Source: Bretschneidera sinensis (lineage: Eukaryota > Streptophyta > Magnoliopsida > Brassicales > Akaniaceae). Taken from it: a stretch of DNA of 64,000 nt. Positions 48,555 to 59,215 of this stretch are shown in pieces. Position 1 is the stretch's first letter. The number at the start of each line of letters is the position of its first letter. The DNA is taken from assembly GCA_023935145.1 (NCBI GenBank), contig CM043699.1, positions 70,775,638 through 70,839,637 of the forward strand, in the 5' to 3' direction. The position numbers and the translations under genes are program-made. The notes under the pieces were generated by a model. The model worked only from the letters and a program-made list of their open reading frames with translations. It was not told where the DNA came from and made no database searches.

Positions 48555-49362
48555 AATAAAACCTAGAACTCGGCCAAAATCTAGGATTACCATATCCAAG
48601 ACTAGTATTATTAAATCCCTGAGGCACCATATTTGATTATACCCATTCAAATTTGTGTCTAAGGGAAGACCCTCTTACATATTAGAACTTCCTACAAAAA
48701 CCTGTGGAGAAGTTCACTTATAAATAAGAAGCTTATATGCTTGGTTTCCTATATTCATTTTGACTCCTCTAGAGAATCCTTCATTTGGTTAGGTTATGAC
48801 AAACTTAGTTCCTCCTCAGGTGCCTCCCACCAACACTTACTTTGGCTTTCCTTTCTTATTTTGTTAAGCTCTTTGCCACGTTTTTTTTTAGCTTCTAATT
48901 GGTTAAGGACCTAATCAATAAATATTTTGGTTAATTTATCAATAGTTTGAAAAGCTTTTAATTAGTTATTTTAAAAGCTAAGAAGAAAATTAAAATAAAA
49001 GGAGAGATGTATAATACTCTCTAGAAAAATCTACTAGTACCTTTAACCAAACCTAGCAGAGTTACATTTTGAGCTCATCAACACTTTCATTATGGTGAGC
49101 CTTAATCAATTCTATAGTTCTTGAAGTTCATGGAGGATTATGAGTGATCAACCACCATTTCAAAATAAGGATGATCAAAAGGGAATACCTTATTTTCAAG
49201 AGAGAAGACGATAATAGAAATCTTAGCACTACTAAGAGTGCGAAGTTCACTGGCCTTTTTGAAGAGGCCATATCGACATTTTGAGAAGGTTTCTTGGAGA
49301 TTGGTTTCTTTATACATCTTCGCCATCTAAACCTTTTGGTGACTCTTACCTTTCCTTGCCAT
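48555..49362 (-). pseudogene. Type I MADS-box pseudogene B (AGL62-like)
   Basis: The minus-strand Met at 49362 begins MARKGKSHQKV, then a TAG, then [31 protein letters not shown] and [15 protein letters not shown]: a complete MADS domain with one stop. A short deletion after VVDH shifts the frame. An intron at the same position as in copy C (gttt...gattag) precedes VLNQLEAKKKRGKELN and SQSKCWWEAP. A TAA in LSLS*PNQM is shared with copy A. The C-terminal FVGSS repeat-like tail is frameshifted. Family role as for copy A; not functional. Confidence 0.85.
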
Positions 49363-49509
49363 GGCTAAAAGTAATGGAATAAGAAACTAAATCTAAATAA
49401 GAAAGAAAGAATGGAATTATCTTGGATTGGAACTGAATGGAATAATTGCATGACCCATTTGCCTATACGGAATTTGCGAGAGGAAGTTTGGTGTTGAGAA
49501 TTCTCTTTA

Positions 49510-50264
49510 CACTACAAAAAAAAACATCATTCTCCAATAGACAAAATCTATTAGTAAAAGCCCAACAACCTTTGGTATAGACCTGTTTTGGCTATACTGA
49601 CAGTTGTAGAAAAAAACTTAGCTAAAGACCTACACCATCGAATTTAATATCGTCGGTATGGGTGAAAGGTCATTACCAACATAAATCATCGGTATAAGCC
49701 CAAATATGGCTTGAAATTCCATCAGTATAGCTTTATATTGATGGTTTATCCATTGGTATATCCTATATATGGCAGCTACAATTATTTGGTTCAGTGAAAG
49801 ATTTAAAGACCTATAAGAGTATAAACCATTTTGCCTTTTTCCTCCCCAAATTTAATGCTTAATACATAATAAATCATAACATCAACAAAATATATATATA
49901 TATATATATATATATGTGCGTGTGTGTGTGTGTATGTGTATATATATATGTATACATATACATATGTATATTAAGAAATCATTTCATTCATCCAAAAACA
50001 AGTACGTATATTTGAAAAACTAAAATCTTACACAACATCTTAACATATATAAAAACATCATTTAGGTTGAATAACAAAATTCCATTCAATCTTAAATGTT
50101 TGTCTTTGAGAACCAAAATCCATAGAAAGCATGGAGTGCATTCCAGCAACAATATTTCCAAATAGGTAGAAGGTCTCTCAAAATTAGAGTCTTTAAAACA
50201 GTTAGACAATATTATTTACAATCAAGATTTGCTACTTCACAACATGAAACTACACTTCGTTATA
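49510..50264 (+). mobile_element. CACTA-like 5' terminal segment, copy R
   Basis: Begins cactacaaaaaaaaacatcat, then subterminal motifs such as cgtcggtatg and atcggtata. It ends where copia-3 inserted (ggaaa at 50265-50269). A candidate other end lies at 59754-60082. It includes a (TA)n(TG)n run at 49890-49935. No transposase is recognisable. Confidence 0.45.
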
Positions 50265-50549
50265 GGAAATTACTTTAATTCTCAAATTTAGTTCGATTTC
50301 ATTGTTAAGATTCACCAAGTTATTTAGAAAACATTAAGCCATACATCACTGTAAATCATAGGGGTTTACTACTAGAGTTAGGTTAAGAGCTTTGAGTGTA
50401 TTTGGATTTTGGGTTGCCCAGTAAACAGAGTACTAACAGCTAGAGCCAGGTTTAGTGTTTTGGGTGTATGGGTCTTTTGGGTTGTGAGGTAATGAGATTT
50501 TAGCAACTGTACACTTCCTAAAGTTGTAATTGAAGATTAATAAAGTAGT

Positions 50550-51434
50550 TGTTGGGAATTTGTCTAAGAATTAAATGGTTAAAGATTGAAGCTTCAACAG
50601 TCTTTGAGCCGCGGTGCACAACTACAGCAAGGAAGGAAGATCCTCCACCAGGTGTGCGCCATGCCATAGGGTGTCACAGGGCTGTGCACCATAGCCCAGG
50701 CCTTGTGCGCCATGGCCACCAGCACATAGGAGGTTTCTGCCTTGGTGTGCGCTATGGCCTGACCTTTTTTGGGCAGCGGTGCCAGGCACACCTGATGTTT
50801 TTTAGTCAGCACTTTGAAATGATGCGTGGGACTTGGTTAAAATGCACAAGATCACTTAGACTCTTAGAGAGCCATGAGTCTTTGGTTCTTGAGATCTAAG
50901 GGTTGAGATTGACTTCAAGATTGGTGAAGGTAGTTGTTATTCTATATAAAGGGTCATCTATAAGTGTGATAAATAAGTGTGCAAGTGCAAAGACACATCA
51001 CATAAGGAAGAAACACAAGAAGGAGTCTCATTCTAAGAGTAGCTTGTATTGAGAGAGATAGACTCTCAAATCTTCAGAGGTGTTTCAAGTGAGAGAGAGT
51101 GTACAAGATTGGGGATTCAAAGGCTTTGTAATTGGAATTTTATTGGGGAAAATTCCAGGGAAACACTTAGTTCTTATCTCTTTCTTTTTTCTTCTTTCAT
51201 TCTTCAAGAACAAGAGGGTTCTTGAAGGGATGTTGCTGTAATTGTAAGAAGTCCATTAATTTAGTGTAGAGAGCTCAGAGGAGCTCATGGGGACGTAGGC
51301 AAATTACCAAACCTTGATAATAATTGCTTGTGTTTTCTCTTTATGGTTTGATTCCCATTTATTACAAATCATTCGGGATTTGGGTGTTTGGAAAGATCAA
51401 AACCTAGGATTCTTGTAAAGGTGATTTTCCAACA
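50550..51434 (+). repeat. Copia-1 5' LTR
   Basis: 885 bp, with a GC-rich patch (50606-50800) containing gccgcggtgca, and a tatataaag TATA-like motif at about 50943 that could be the start of transcription for the element. Confidence 0.9.
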
Positions 51435-51435
51435 G

Positions 51436-51447
51436 TGGTATCAGAGC
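51436..51447 (+). promoter_or_regulatory. Copia-1 primer binding site
   Basis: tggtatcagagc, complement of initiator-Met tRNA, one base after the LTR. Confidence 0.95.
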
Positions 51448-51666
51448 TAGAATAGCGAGTATCAGAGCAAGGCTCCAAGAATCAAAGTAAACTTCTTGGG
51501 TGATTCAAGAACGGTGCTAGGATCAAGATCTTATCTGGTTATTGAGGGATTCAAGAACGGTGTTGGGATCAATATTTGATCGGGTTCTTGAGGTTTAGAA
51601 GTTGGAAAGAAGACGGTTGGAAACAAATTGTGGGTACTGCATAAATCTTGGGATTTTCTCCGCAAG

Positions 51667-52782
51667 ATGGGTTCAAACTTCATTGTTGAAAAGTTTGATA
51701 GAAAGGGAGACTTTTCCCTTTAGAAGCAGAAAATCAAGGCAATTCTTATGCAACAAAAGGTGGACCTGGCTATTAGAGAAGATGATGATTTTCCAACAAG
51801 TATAACGAAGCTCCAACGGAATGAGATGAAGAAGATGGCGTATAGCACCATTTTTCTGCACATGTCGTATAGTGTCACAAGGGAGTGTAGAGACTCGGAA
51901 GATCTAGCTGTCATTTGGAAGAAACTAGATAAGTTATTTCTTACCAAGACTCTCCCTAATAAAATTTATCTTCTGAAATAAATCTTTGATTTTAAAATAG
52001 ATCCTAATAAAGAGTTGCAAGATAATCTTGATGTGTCTAATAAACTAGTTCAAGATTTGACTAGTTGTAGTATAACATTCCCGGATGAACAATTGGTTGT
52101 TATTTTGTTGAATTCTCTTCCTGATTGTTTTGAAAGCTTGATTAATGTTATTGACTATAGAAGAGATACACTAACCAAAAAAATTGTGATTAATGCTCTA
52201 AGGGCTCATGATTTCAAAGCCAAGATGAGGGAAGGATCAAGTGGAGAAAGGTTGTTCGTTAGAGGAAGGTCAGCAACTCAGAATGGCAGTAACATCCATG
52301 GCAACTACCGGGACAAATCAAAGAGTAGAGGGCAAAGCCATGGGAGATCGCATTCTAAACCGAAGTTTGGAGGAAAGTGATGCTATTATTGCAATAAGGA
52401 GGGTCATTTCAAGAGAGATTGCAAGAAGATGATGAGGGATGAGAAAAGAAGAAGCCATACCAACAATGGAGATGTTTTGGTTGCCAAGGGAGAACAGCAA
52501 GATGATGATGTTGTTGTTGTGTGCTCAAATGTGAGCAGGGGGCAAGGCAGCGAGAAATGGATCTTGGATTCTGGGTGCACTTATCACATGTGTCCTCACC
52601 GGGATTGGTTCAAGAATTTCAAGGAAACCAACGATGGAAAGGTTTTCTTGGGGAATGATACTTCTTGCCAAGTGAAGGGGATAGGAGACATCCAATTGAA
52701 GATATTTGATGGAATTACAAGGCTACTGTGGAATATGAGATATCTTCCAGATTTGAGAAGAAATTTGATCTCATTGGGGTAG
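51667..52782 (+). pseudogene. Copia-1 gag-protease, one frame with stops
   Basis: A single frame from Met 51667 reads FIVEKFDRKGDFSL, DLAIREDDDFP, the Gag middle (NKLVQDLTSCSITFPDEQL), zinc knuckle CYYCNKEGHFKRDC (52381-52422, CX2CX4HX4C) and protease WILDSGCTYHMCPH with the active DSG kept. Stops interrupt it at 51721 (TAG for Trp), 51979 (TAA, probably for Gln), 52378 (TGA) and 52780 (TAG after LISLG). No frameshift is needed over 370 codons. The stop at 52780 also occurs in copia-2. Confidence 0.9.
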
Positions 52783-53860
52783 CAAGATTCCATGGGGTAC
52801 ACATACAAAACAGAGGGAGGAAAGATCAAGGTAACCAATGGATCTTTGGTAGTGATCAAAGCAGCAATAAAGGATGGTCTCTATGAGATGATAGGAGACA
52901 CAAACATCAAGGATCAAGCAGTAAAGATCAAGCAGCAAGCTTGATGGCTGAGATGGATAAGGCAGTTCTTTGACACAATCGCTTGGGACATATGAGTGAA
53001 AAGGGCCTGCAAGTTCTCAGCAAGAATGGTTTACTTGATGGTGACAAGGTAGAGAAACTTGATTTCTACGAATGTTATGTTCTTGGGAAGCAACATCGGG
53101 TTAGCTTCAATACCGAAGTGCACAAATCTAAGGGTATTCTTGACTACATTCATGTGGATCTTTGGGGACCAGCAAGAACACCAACACAAGGAGGTAATCT
53201 TTACTCTTTCTTTAATTGATGATTATTCTAAAAAGGTTTGGGTTTATTTTCTTAAAAATAAATCAGATACTTTGAATAAATTTGTGGTGTGGAAAAAGCT
53301 GGAAGAAACTCAAATGGGCAGGGTAGTTAAGGTGTTAAGAACTGATAATAGCTTAGAAGTTTTTAATAAGGAATTTGACCATTTCTATAAGTTAAATGTG
53401 ATTCTAAGACATAGAATGGTTGTGAAAACCCCTCAGCAAAATGGAGTTGCTGAGAGGATGAATAGGACCCTTATGGAAAAGGTTAGGTGCATGTTAATTA
53501 GTTTCCGATTACCTAAATTTTTTTGGGGAAAGTCATGTCTACTGTTGCGTATTTGGTTAATAGATCACCCTCTAGAGCTTTGGATCTCAAGATTCCCAAG
53601 GAGATATGGAGTGGTAAACCCCCTGAGTTGAACAACCTTAAGACTTTTGGATGTGCTACGTTTGCACATCAAAAGGATGATAAACTTAGCCCAAGGTCTA
53701 GAAAGTGTGTTTCTAGGATATGGTGAAGGGGTTAAGGGGTATAAGTTGTGGTCCTTAGGGCCAAAAGGAACTAAACTCATAATAAGTAAGGATGTCATTT
53801 TTAATGAGCATTTATTTCCCTATTTGGAGAAAACTAACCCTGCAGGTGATAGTGGGCAAA
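52783..53860 (+). pseudogene. Copia-1 integrase, broken
   Basis: HNRLGHMSEKG (52974) is the pre-integrase zinc part, preceded by a TGA at 52971 where copia-2 has TGG. LDYIHVDLWGP holds the first catalytic Asp, LRTDNS the second and TPQQNGVAERMNRTLMEKVR the Glu. Frameshifts lie near 53205 and 53540. The C-terminal FGCATFAHQ and RSRKC motifs follow. All three catalytic acidic residues remain, unlike in copia-2. Confidence 0.85.
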
Positions 53861-54129
53861 CTAGCCCGATTTACGTGGAGCATAACATCAAAGAAAATTC
53901 AGTTCAGGTAGAGCAAGGAAGGCAAAAGGGTTCGGACCAGGTAGAGCCCATTGATGAAGGCCAAGCTCAAGACACTCAAGAGGAGGCTGAACTTGAAGGG
54001 GATGATGCTGCAAATCAGAATGATTATCAGCTCACAAGGGACTGGGAAAGAAGGCTGGTTAGACCATCTTTGAGATATAGTTTTACAGATGCTAATGTAA
54101 CAGCTCCTTATTCAGAAGGAGAGAGTGAA

Positions 54130-55404
54130 CCAAAAACTTACATTGATGCCATGGGATGTAAGGATTCATTAAGATGGAAGCTAGCTATGGAGGAAGAAAT
54201 GCATTCTTTGAGGAAGAACAACTTTTGGGAATTGGTGCCCAAACCAGAAAAACAGAGAGTTATGGATTGTAAATGGATTTACAAGATCAAAGAAGGGAAC
54301 ACTCCAGGGGATAAATTCTGGTATAAGGCTAGGCTAGTGGTGAAGGGGTTCACACAAAAAGAAGGCATAGATTTCACAAAAATTTTCTCACTAGATGTGC
54401 ACAAGGTGGAGGAAATGGTGATTATCCTCATCTATGTCGATGATATGCTGTTGGTTGGTAGCAGCAGGGAAAGGATAGAAAGGTTGAAGTCTTAACTCAG
54501 TTCAGAGTTTGAGATAAAGGATCTTAGTCAAGCACAAAAGATCCTTGGGATGAGAATAATCTGGGAAAGGGAGAGAAACAGGTTGAAGGTTTCTTAGTCT
54601 TCACACATAGAAAAGATGATATCTAAGTTTTTTATGGAAGATAGTAAACCAGTAAAGATTCCTCTTGCTGGTCATTTCAAGTTCTCTAGTGATCAGTGTC
54701 CGAGATCTGATGAGGAGAAAAAGGAAATGGAAAAGGTCCCTTACTCTAGTGCGGTTGGATCTGTAATGTTCACCATAGTAAGCACTAGACCCGACATTGC
54801 TTATGCAATTAGTGTTCTCAGCAGGTTTATGAGTAATCCCGAAAAGGAGCATTGGCTTGGGATGAAGTGGTTGCTAAGGTGCTTGAAGGGAAGCCCAGAT
54901 GTGGGGCTTGTTTATGAGAATAGGGGTAAGTCCATCTATCTAGAGGGTTATACTGATTCGGACTATGGAACAGACCGGGATAAAAGAAGATCGATTACCT
55001 CCTACTTCTTCAACTTAAACAGATGTTGTATTAGTTGGAAGGCTCAATTGCAGCCGGTGGTAGCACTCTCAATAACCGAGGCTGAGTACATAGCAACTAC
55101 GGAAGTTATAAAGGAGGCTATGTGGTACAAAAGGTTGTTGGAAGAGTTGAAGGTCGTAAAAGAGCAGGTGGTGGTGTATTCAGATAGCCAAAGTGCGTTG
55201 CATTTGTGCAAGAATCTGGTGTTCTATAAGAGGATAAAGTATATGGATGTTCGGTATCATTTCATTCAGGAAAATGTTACGAAAGGATGCATTCATGTGG
55301 ACAAGGTGGCCATGGAAGAAAATCCTGCAGATTTAGCCACTAAAGTTCTACCTCTAAGCAAGTTCAATCATTGCCTTGGACTTCTTAGGATTGGAGTCGG
55401 ATGA
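54130..55404 (+). pseudogene. Copia-1 RT-RNase H with internal deletion
   Basis: MDCKWIYKIKEGNTPG and KGFTQKEGIDFTKIFS begin the RT, then the frame passes directly to VEEMVIILIYVDDMLLVG. More than 100 codons of fingers and palm, present in copia-2, are missing without loss of frame. Stops at 54493 (TAA) and 54595 (TAG) replace Gln codons of copia-2. The RNase H part 54616-55404 is open for 262 codons with RPDIAYAIS, TEAEYIATTE, YSDSQSALHL and YMDVRYHFIQE. It ends at the normal pol stop, about 80 bp before the PPT. Confidence 0.9.
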
Positions 55405-55485
55405 TTTGGTGACTCATGTTAAGTTTGTATCCTGAGTTCTCTGCACAATGGGTTTAGGTTTAATTGCTTAGACAAATGTAGAGAT

Positions 55486-55588
55486 TGTTGGTAATTTGTC
55501 TAAGAATTAAATGGTTAAAGATTGAAGCTTCAACAGTCTTTGAGCCACAACGCATGTCGGGTTTAATTGCTTAGACAAAGGTAGAGAT
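55486..55588 (+). repeat. 103-bp duplication of the copia-1 PPT/LTR junction
   Basis: tgttggtaatttgtctaaga starts at 55486 after a gtagagat PPT, and the real LTR start tgttgggaattt follows at 55589 after a second gtagagat. The extra unit contains the first ~70 bp of the LTR plus ~30 bp of pre-PPT sequence. The 5' LTR has no such unit. Confidence 0.9.
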
Positions 55589-56429
55589 TGTTGGGAATTT
55601 TTCTGAGAATTAAATGGTTAAAGATTGAAGCTTCAGCATTCTTTGAGCCAAGATCCTCCACCAGGTGTGTGCCGTGGCACAGGGTGGCATAAGTTTGTTC
55701 GCCGTGGCCCAGGCCTTATGCACCGCGGCCACCAAGACATGGGAGGTTTCTACCCTGGTGTGTGCTGCGGCCTGCCCTGTTCTAGGCAGCGGAGCCAGGC
55801 ACACTTGATGTTTTTTTGTCAGCACTTTGAAATGATGCGTGGGACTTGGTTAAAATGCACAAGATCACTTAGACTCTTTGAGAGCCATGAGTCTTTGGTT
55901 CTTGATATCTAAGGGTTGAGATTGACTTCAAGATTGGTGAAGGTAGTTGCTACTCTATATAAAGGGTCATCTACAAGTGTGATAAATAAGTGTGCAAGTG
56001 CAAAGACACATCACATAAGGAAGAAACACAAGAAGGAGTCTCATTCTAAGAGTGGCTGGTGTTGAGAGAGATAGGCTCTCAAATCTTTAGAGGTGTTTCA
56101 AGTGAGAGAGAGTGTACAAAATTAGAGATTCAAGGGCTTTGTCATTGGAATTTTCTTGTGGAAAATTCTAGCGAAACACTTAGTTCTTATCTCTTTATTT
56201 TCTCTTCTTTCATTCTTCAAGAACAAGAGGGTTCTTAAAGGGATGTTGTTGTAATTGTAAGAAGTCCATTGATTTAGTGCAGAGAGCTCAGAAGAGCTCA
56301 CGGGGACCTTGATAATAATTGCTTGTGTTTTCTCTTTATGGTTTGATTCTCGTTTATTACAAATCATTCGGGATTTGGGTGTTTGGAAAGATCACAACCT
56401 GGGATTCTTGCAAAGGTGATTTTCCAACA
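55589..56429 (+). repeat. Copia-1 3' LTR
   Basis: 841 bp, shorter than the 5' LTR mainly through missing bases in the GC-rich patch and near 56306. It ends ttttccaaca. Confidence 0.9.
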
Positions 56430-56608
56430 ATAGTGCATTTGTTGGTGGATGTAGAGAAAGAGGTTGCTGAATCACACTAATTCTTGGTGTTCTTACTTTT
56501 TATTTTATTTTCCTATTTAATTTTTTTGGTTATGTCTTTTGCCTAAAATTTGAGTAGGTGCATTTTAGTGATAAAATCCTAACAAGTGGTATCAAAGTTA
56601 TGGTTGCG

Positions 56609-56885
56609 ATGAAGAAAAAACTAAAGATATGTAAAATTAATGTTGACTTACCTGATGGGGAGAATGACTTCTATCTATGGAAAAGTTCCGTCAAAGATAT
56701 GTTGACACGATAAGAGCTCCACAAAACATTTAAAGACTCCAAGCCAATAGAGATGATGGAAAATACTTGATAAGGATGGTGAGCATAATTCATTTGGCAA
56801 TGGCTCTTGAAATATTGTATAGTATGTTGTTCAAGACCTCTTCGAAAATGGTATGGGATAAGATTGAGAGGACCTACAAAGAGAC
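56609..56885 (+). pseudogene. Copia-3 gag N-terminus, copy R
   Basis: Counterpart of 9694-9983: DLPDGENDFYLWKSS-like start, a TAA near 56711, a small deletion near 56765 and KMVWDKIERTYKE. It is interrupted by the hAT element at 56886; after 58927 the frame gives EMYLIN, which fits the continuation of Gag. Confidence 0.7.
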
Positions 56886-58926
56886 TAGAGGTGGAAATCG
56901 GGCAGGTCGGGTCCAGGTCATTCAAGACTCGGGTTGTTTCAAGCTTGAGTCATTCGGGTTACGGATCGTTTCGGGTTCTGGTCATTTCAGGATGTGGTGG
57001 TTTTGGGTGACGGGACATCTCAGGTCTTGGATCTCAAGTCGTTCGGATTAGAAGTCATCTCGGTTTGGGGCATCTCAGGTTTTGGGTTGTTCCATTGAAT
57101 TACACCATTTTTTCTAAATTTAGGTTGACCTGCTAAGTTAGCTTATTTTTATCTTTTCTAAATTTCAATATAATTACTAATTAAGTTCATATTAGCAATG
57201 ATAAAGGTAGGTAAACTTTGTTCTTAGTTTGTTTTTTCTCTTTGTTAATAACATAATATATTAAACTCTAAGTTTAGGTCGTGATAAAATTCAATGCATA
57301 TCTGAATCCGTCAATATTTAGATCTTAATTAGATAATTGAATTATTTAACATATATATATACTTTTTAAAATTATATTATAAAACTATACTTTTTATTAA
57401 GGGACAATTTTACCTTTTGTTCTTTAAAAAATACAATAAAAAAAATTAAAAATTATATATATATTTTTAAATAATTCATATAGCCTACTTGAAGAATAAT
57501 AACTTATAAAAAAAATATATGCTTTAGGAAAGTTATATTTAAGTTTCATTTCATGGTTTCAAAAGTTGAATACTTTTTTAAAGCTAACATGTGTTGTTAA
57601 TCGTATATGTAATTATCTTCCTTTCCCTCTCAAGTGTGTGTTTCTTGAATAAGTTATTAAAAGAAAATAGTACTACTTAAATGAAATGGAAAAAATAATC
57701 TCGATAACCATCTTCCTCTATCGAAAGAATGTGTTTAGAAAGAGTAACACATAGGAAGAAGAAAATTTTCTTCAAGACATCTACCAAGATCGATTTATTA
57801 GAATTTAACTAAATCATGTAAATGTAATGTAATGAAAAAAAATTCAATAAGATAAGTTTATATTTTATCTATCAGCATTATTTTTGTTCATTAAGATTTA
57901 CTTAGATGTATTAAAATGTGATTTTAAAAAGTAGACAAAGTCATCCCTTAAAAAACTAAAGTAAAAATAAATGAATACCATCCGAGTCAGGCTAGCTTGA
58001 CTTGTTTACCCTTTATCACAACCCATTTGAAACCATAAAGGTATTTATCATCAATATTCTATTCCTTAAATTTTGTCAGGAGCCTATATTTATTGCTTGC
58101 CTAGAACTAACAAAAGTTAAGATGCGTATGTTGCCAATATTCTCCTTCCCTATTAGATCTTGAAATGTCTTCTTGAAAATCTAGATATCATTTCTCAAAG
58201 TGAAATAATACAATCATTTAAGGATAAATATATTTGAATTTGACCATAAATAGCTATAGACTACAAAGTAGAAAGAATGACCTCAAACACATCATTGGGA
58301 AAGCTGATTTTTACCTAACTTGGTTTTTATCCCATCGTAGCCTTGTATCATTTCAAGTCAATGAAAACGTCAAAAGTTATAACAAGGGTAAGTTAATAAC
58401 TTAATAAGTATCAATATTTTTTTTCTTTTCCCGTGAATTCTCAAACATAGTGTTACTGAATTTAATTGGCCTAGTATTTTCTGTTTATCAAATCGATAGC
58501 AAAACAATAATACTATGAAAGTAAAAAGGAATAACTTATAGCGTTATAGTATGTTACTATTGTGTTTCTTATAACAAAATTTCAAATTCAAATCATTTGA
58601 AACTCTATTTCATTTTACTATATATGAGATAATAAGATACCAATTTCTACTTTACCACTATCATTTTAACAAAAAAAAATATTTTTGTTAAAAAATCAAG
58701 TTAATTCAGGTTTTTGGGTCGGGTTGTTTCAGGTTAAGTAGGGTTTGGGTTTCTAGGTCATTCAAGTTCGAGTCATTTTAGGTTTTAGTTCACTTCAGGA
58801 CTAGTTCATTTCGAGTTTCGGGTTCCTTAGGTTCGGGTCGAGTCGAGTTTATGTTTTTAGGTTTCGAATGGGTCGGGTTTTAGATGGGTTAGGTTTTTCA
58901 GGTCGAGTCAGATTTTTTCACCTTTA
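56886..58926 (+). mobile_element. Non-autonomous hAT element, complete copy
   Basis: 2041 bp. Left end tagaggtggaaatcgggc, right end (complement) taaaggtgaaaaaatctgac: imperfect short inverted repeats. The 8-bp flanks are aaagagac (56878-56885) and aaagagat (58927-58934), one mismatch, typical of hAT. Both ends have ~200 bp rich in gggtc/gggtt/tcgggt motifs (56900-57100 and 58700-58915); the middle is AT-rich without a transposase frame. Confidence 0.8.
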
Positions 58927-59215
58927 AAAGAGATGTATCTAATCAATTGTCTAGACTTGAAGGATTGAGATATTGATGAATTGAATATGAAAGAAGTTTG
59001 GATGGATGGGGAGGTTTCATGGCACCTCTAGAGAAAGATAAGTTAAAGAGGCAAAGTGTATTCAAAGATGAATAGTTGTTTATGAATATATCAAGAGATG
59101 AGCCAAACAAAGAGAGGATGTTTGATTTAAAAATTAATTGGGGGAGATGGGAAGACTAAAAGGAAGGATCATACAAACCAAAGAAAAAAGTCAAATTTGA
59201 TGATGAGGTGGAGAT

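Larger units (their letters stand above)
50550..56429 (+). mobile_element. Copia-1: complete Ty1/copia element
   Basis: 5880 bp, inserted in the 5' LTR of copia-3. Flanks gtagt (50545-50549) and atagt (56430-56434) form a target duplication with one change; L has the uninterrupted aagtagtgcattt. LTRs 50550-51434 and 55589-56429 start tgttggga and end ccaaca. Order gag, protease, integrase, RT, RNase H. It is a relative of copia-2, with near-identical domain order and a shared stop codon. Confidence 0.95.
45888..58265 (+). repeat. Segmental duplication, copy R
   Basis: Direct counterpart of 2074-21485. It keeps empty sites for solo LTR A (48127-48131), solo LTR B (50253-50257) and gypsy-1 (57992-57996). 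R-specific is copia-1 (50550-56429). Past 58265 the rest of the hAT and of copia-3 continue in R, so the end of homology is set by the loss in L. Confidence 0.9.

Noticed and set aside
50549..50899. 116-codon open frame in the copia-1 LTR, and its counterparts at 55610-55912
   Set aside because: Lies wholly within LTR sequence, overlaps an opposite-strand frame and has no known domain.
9672..51447. tggtatcagag sequences as tRNA gene ends
   Set aside because: Each follows an LTR directly and matches the tRNA primer complement, with no tRNA body or internal promoter boxes around it.
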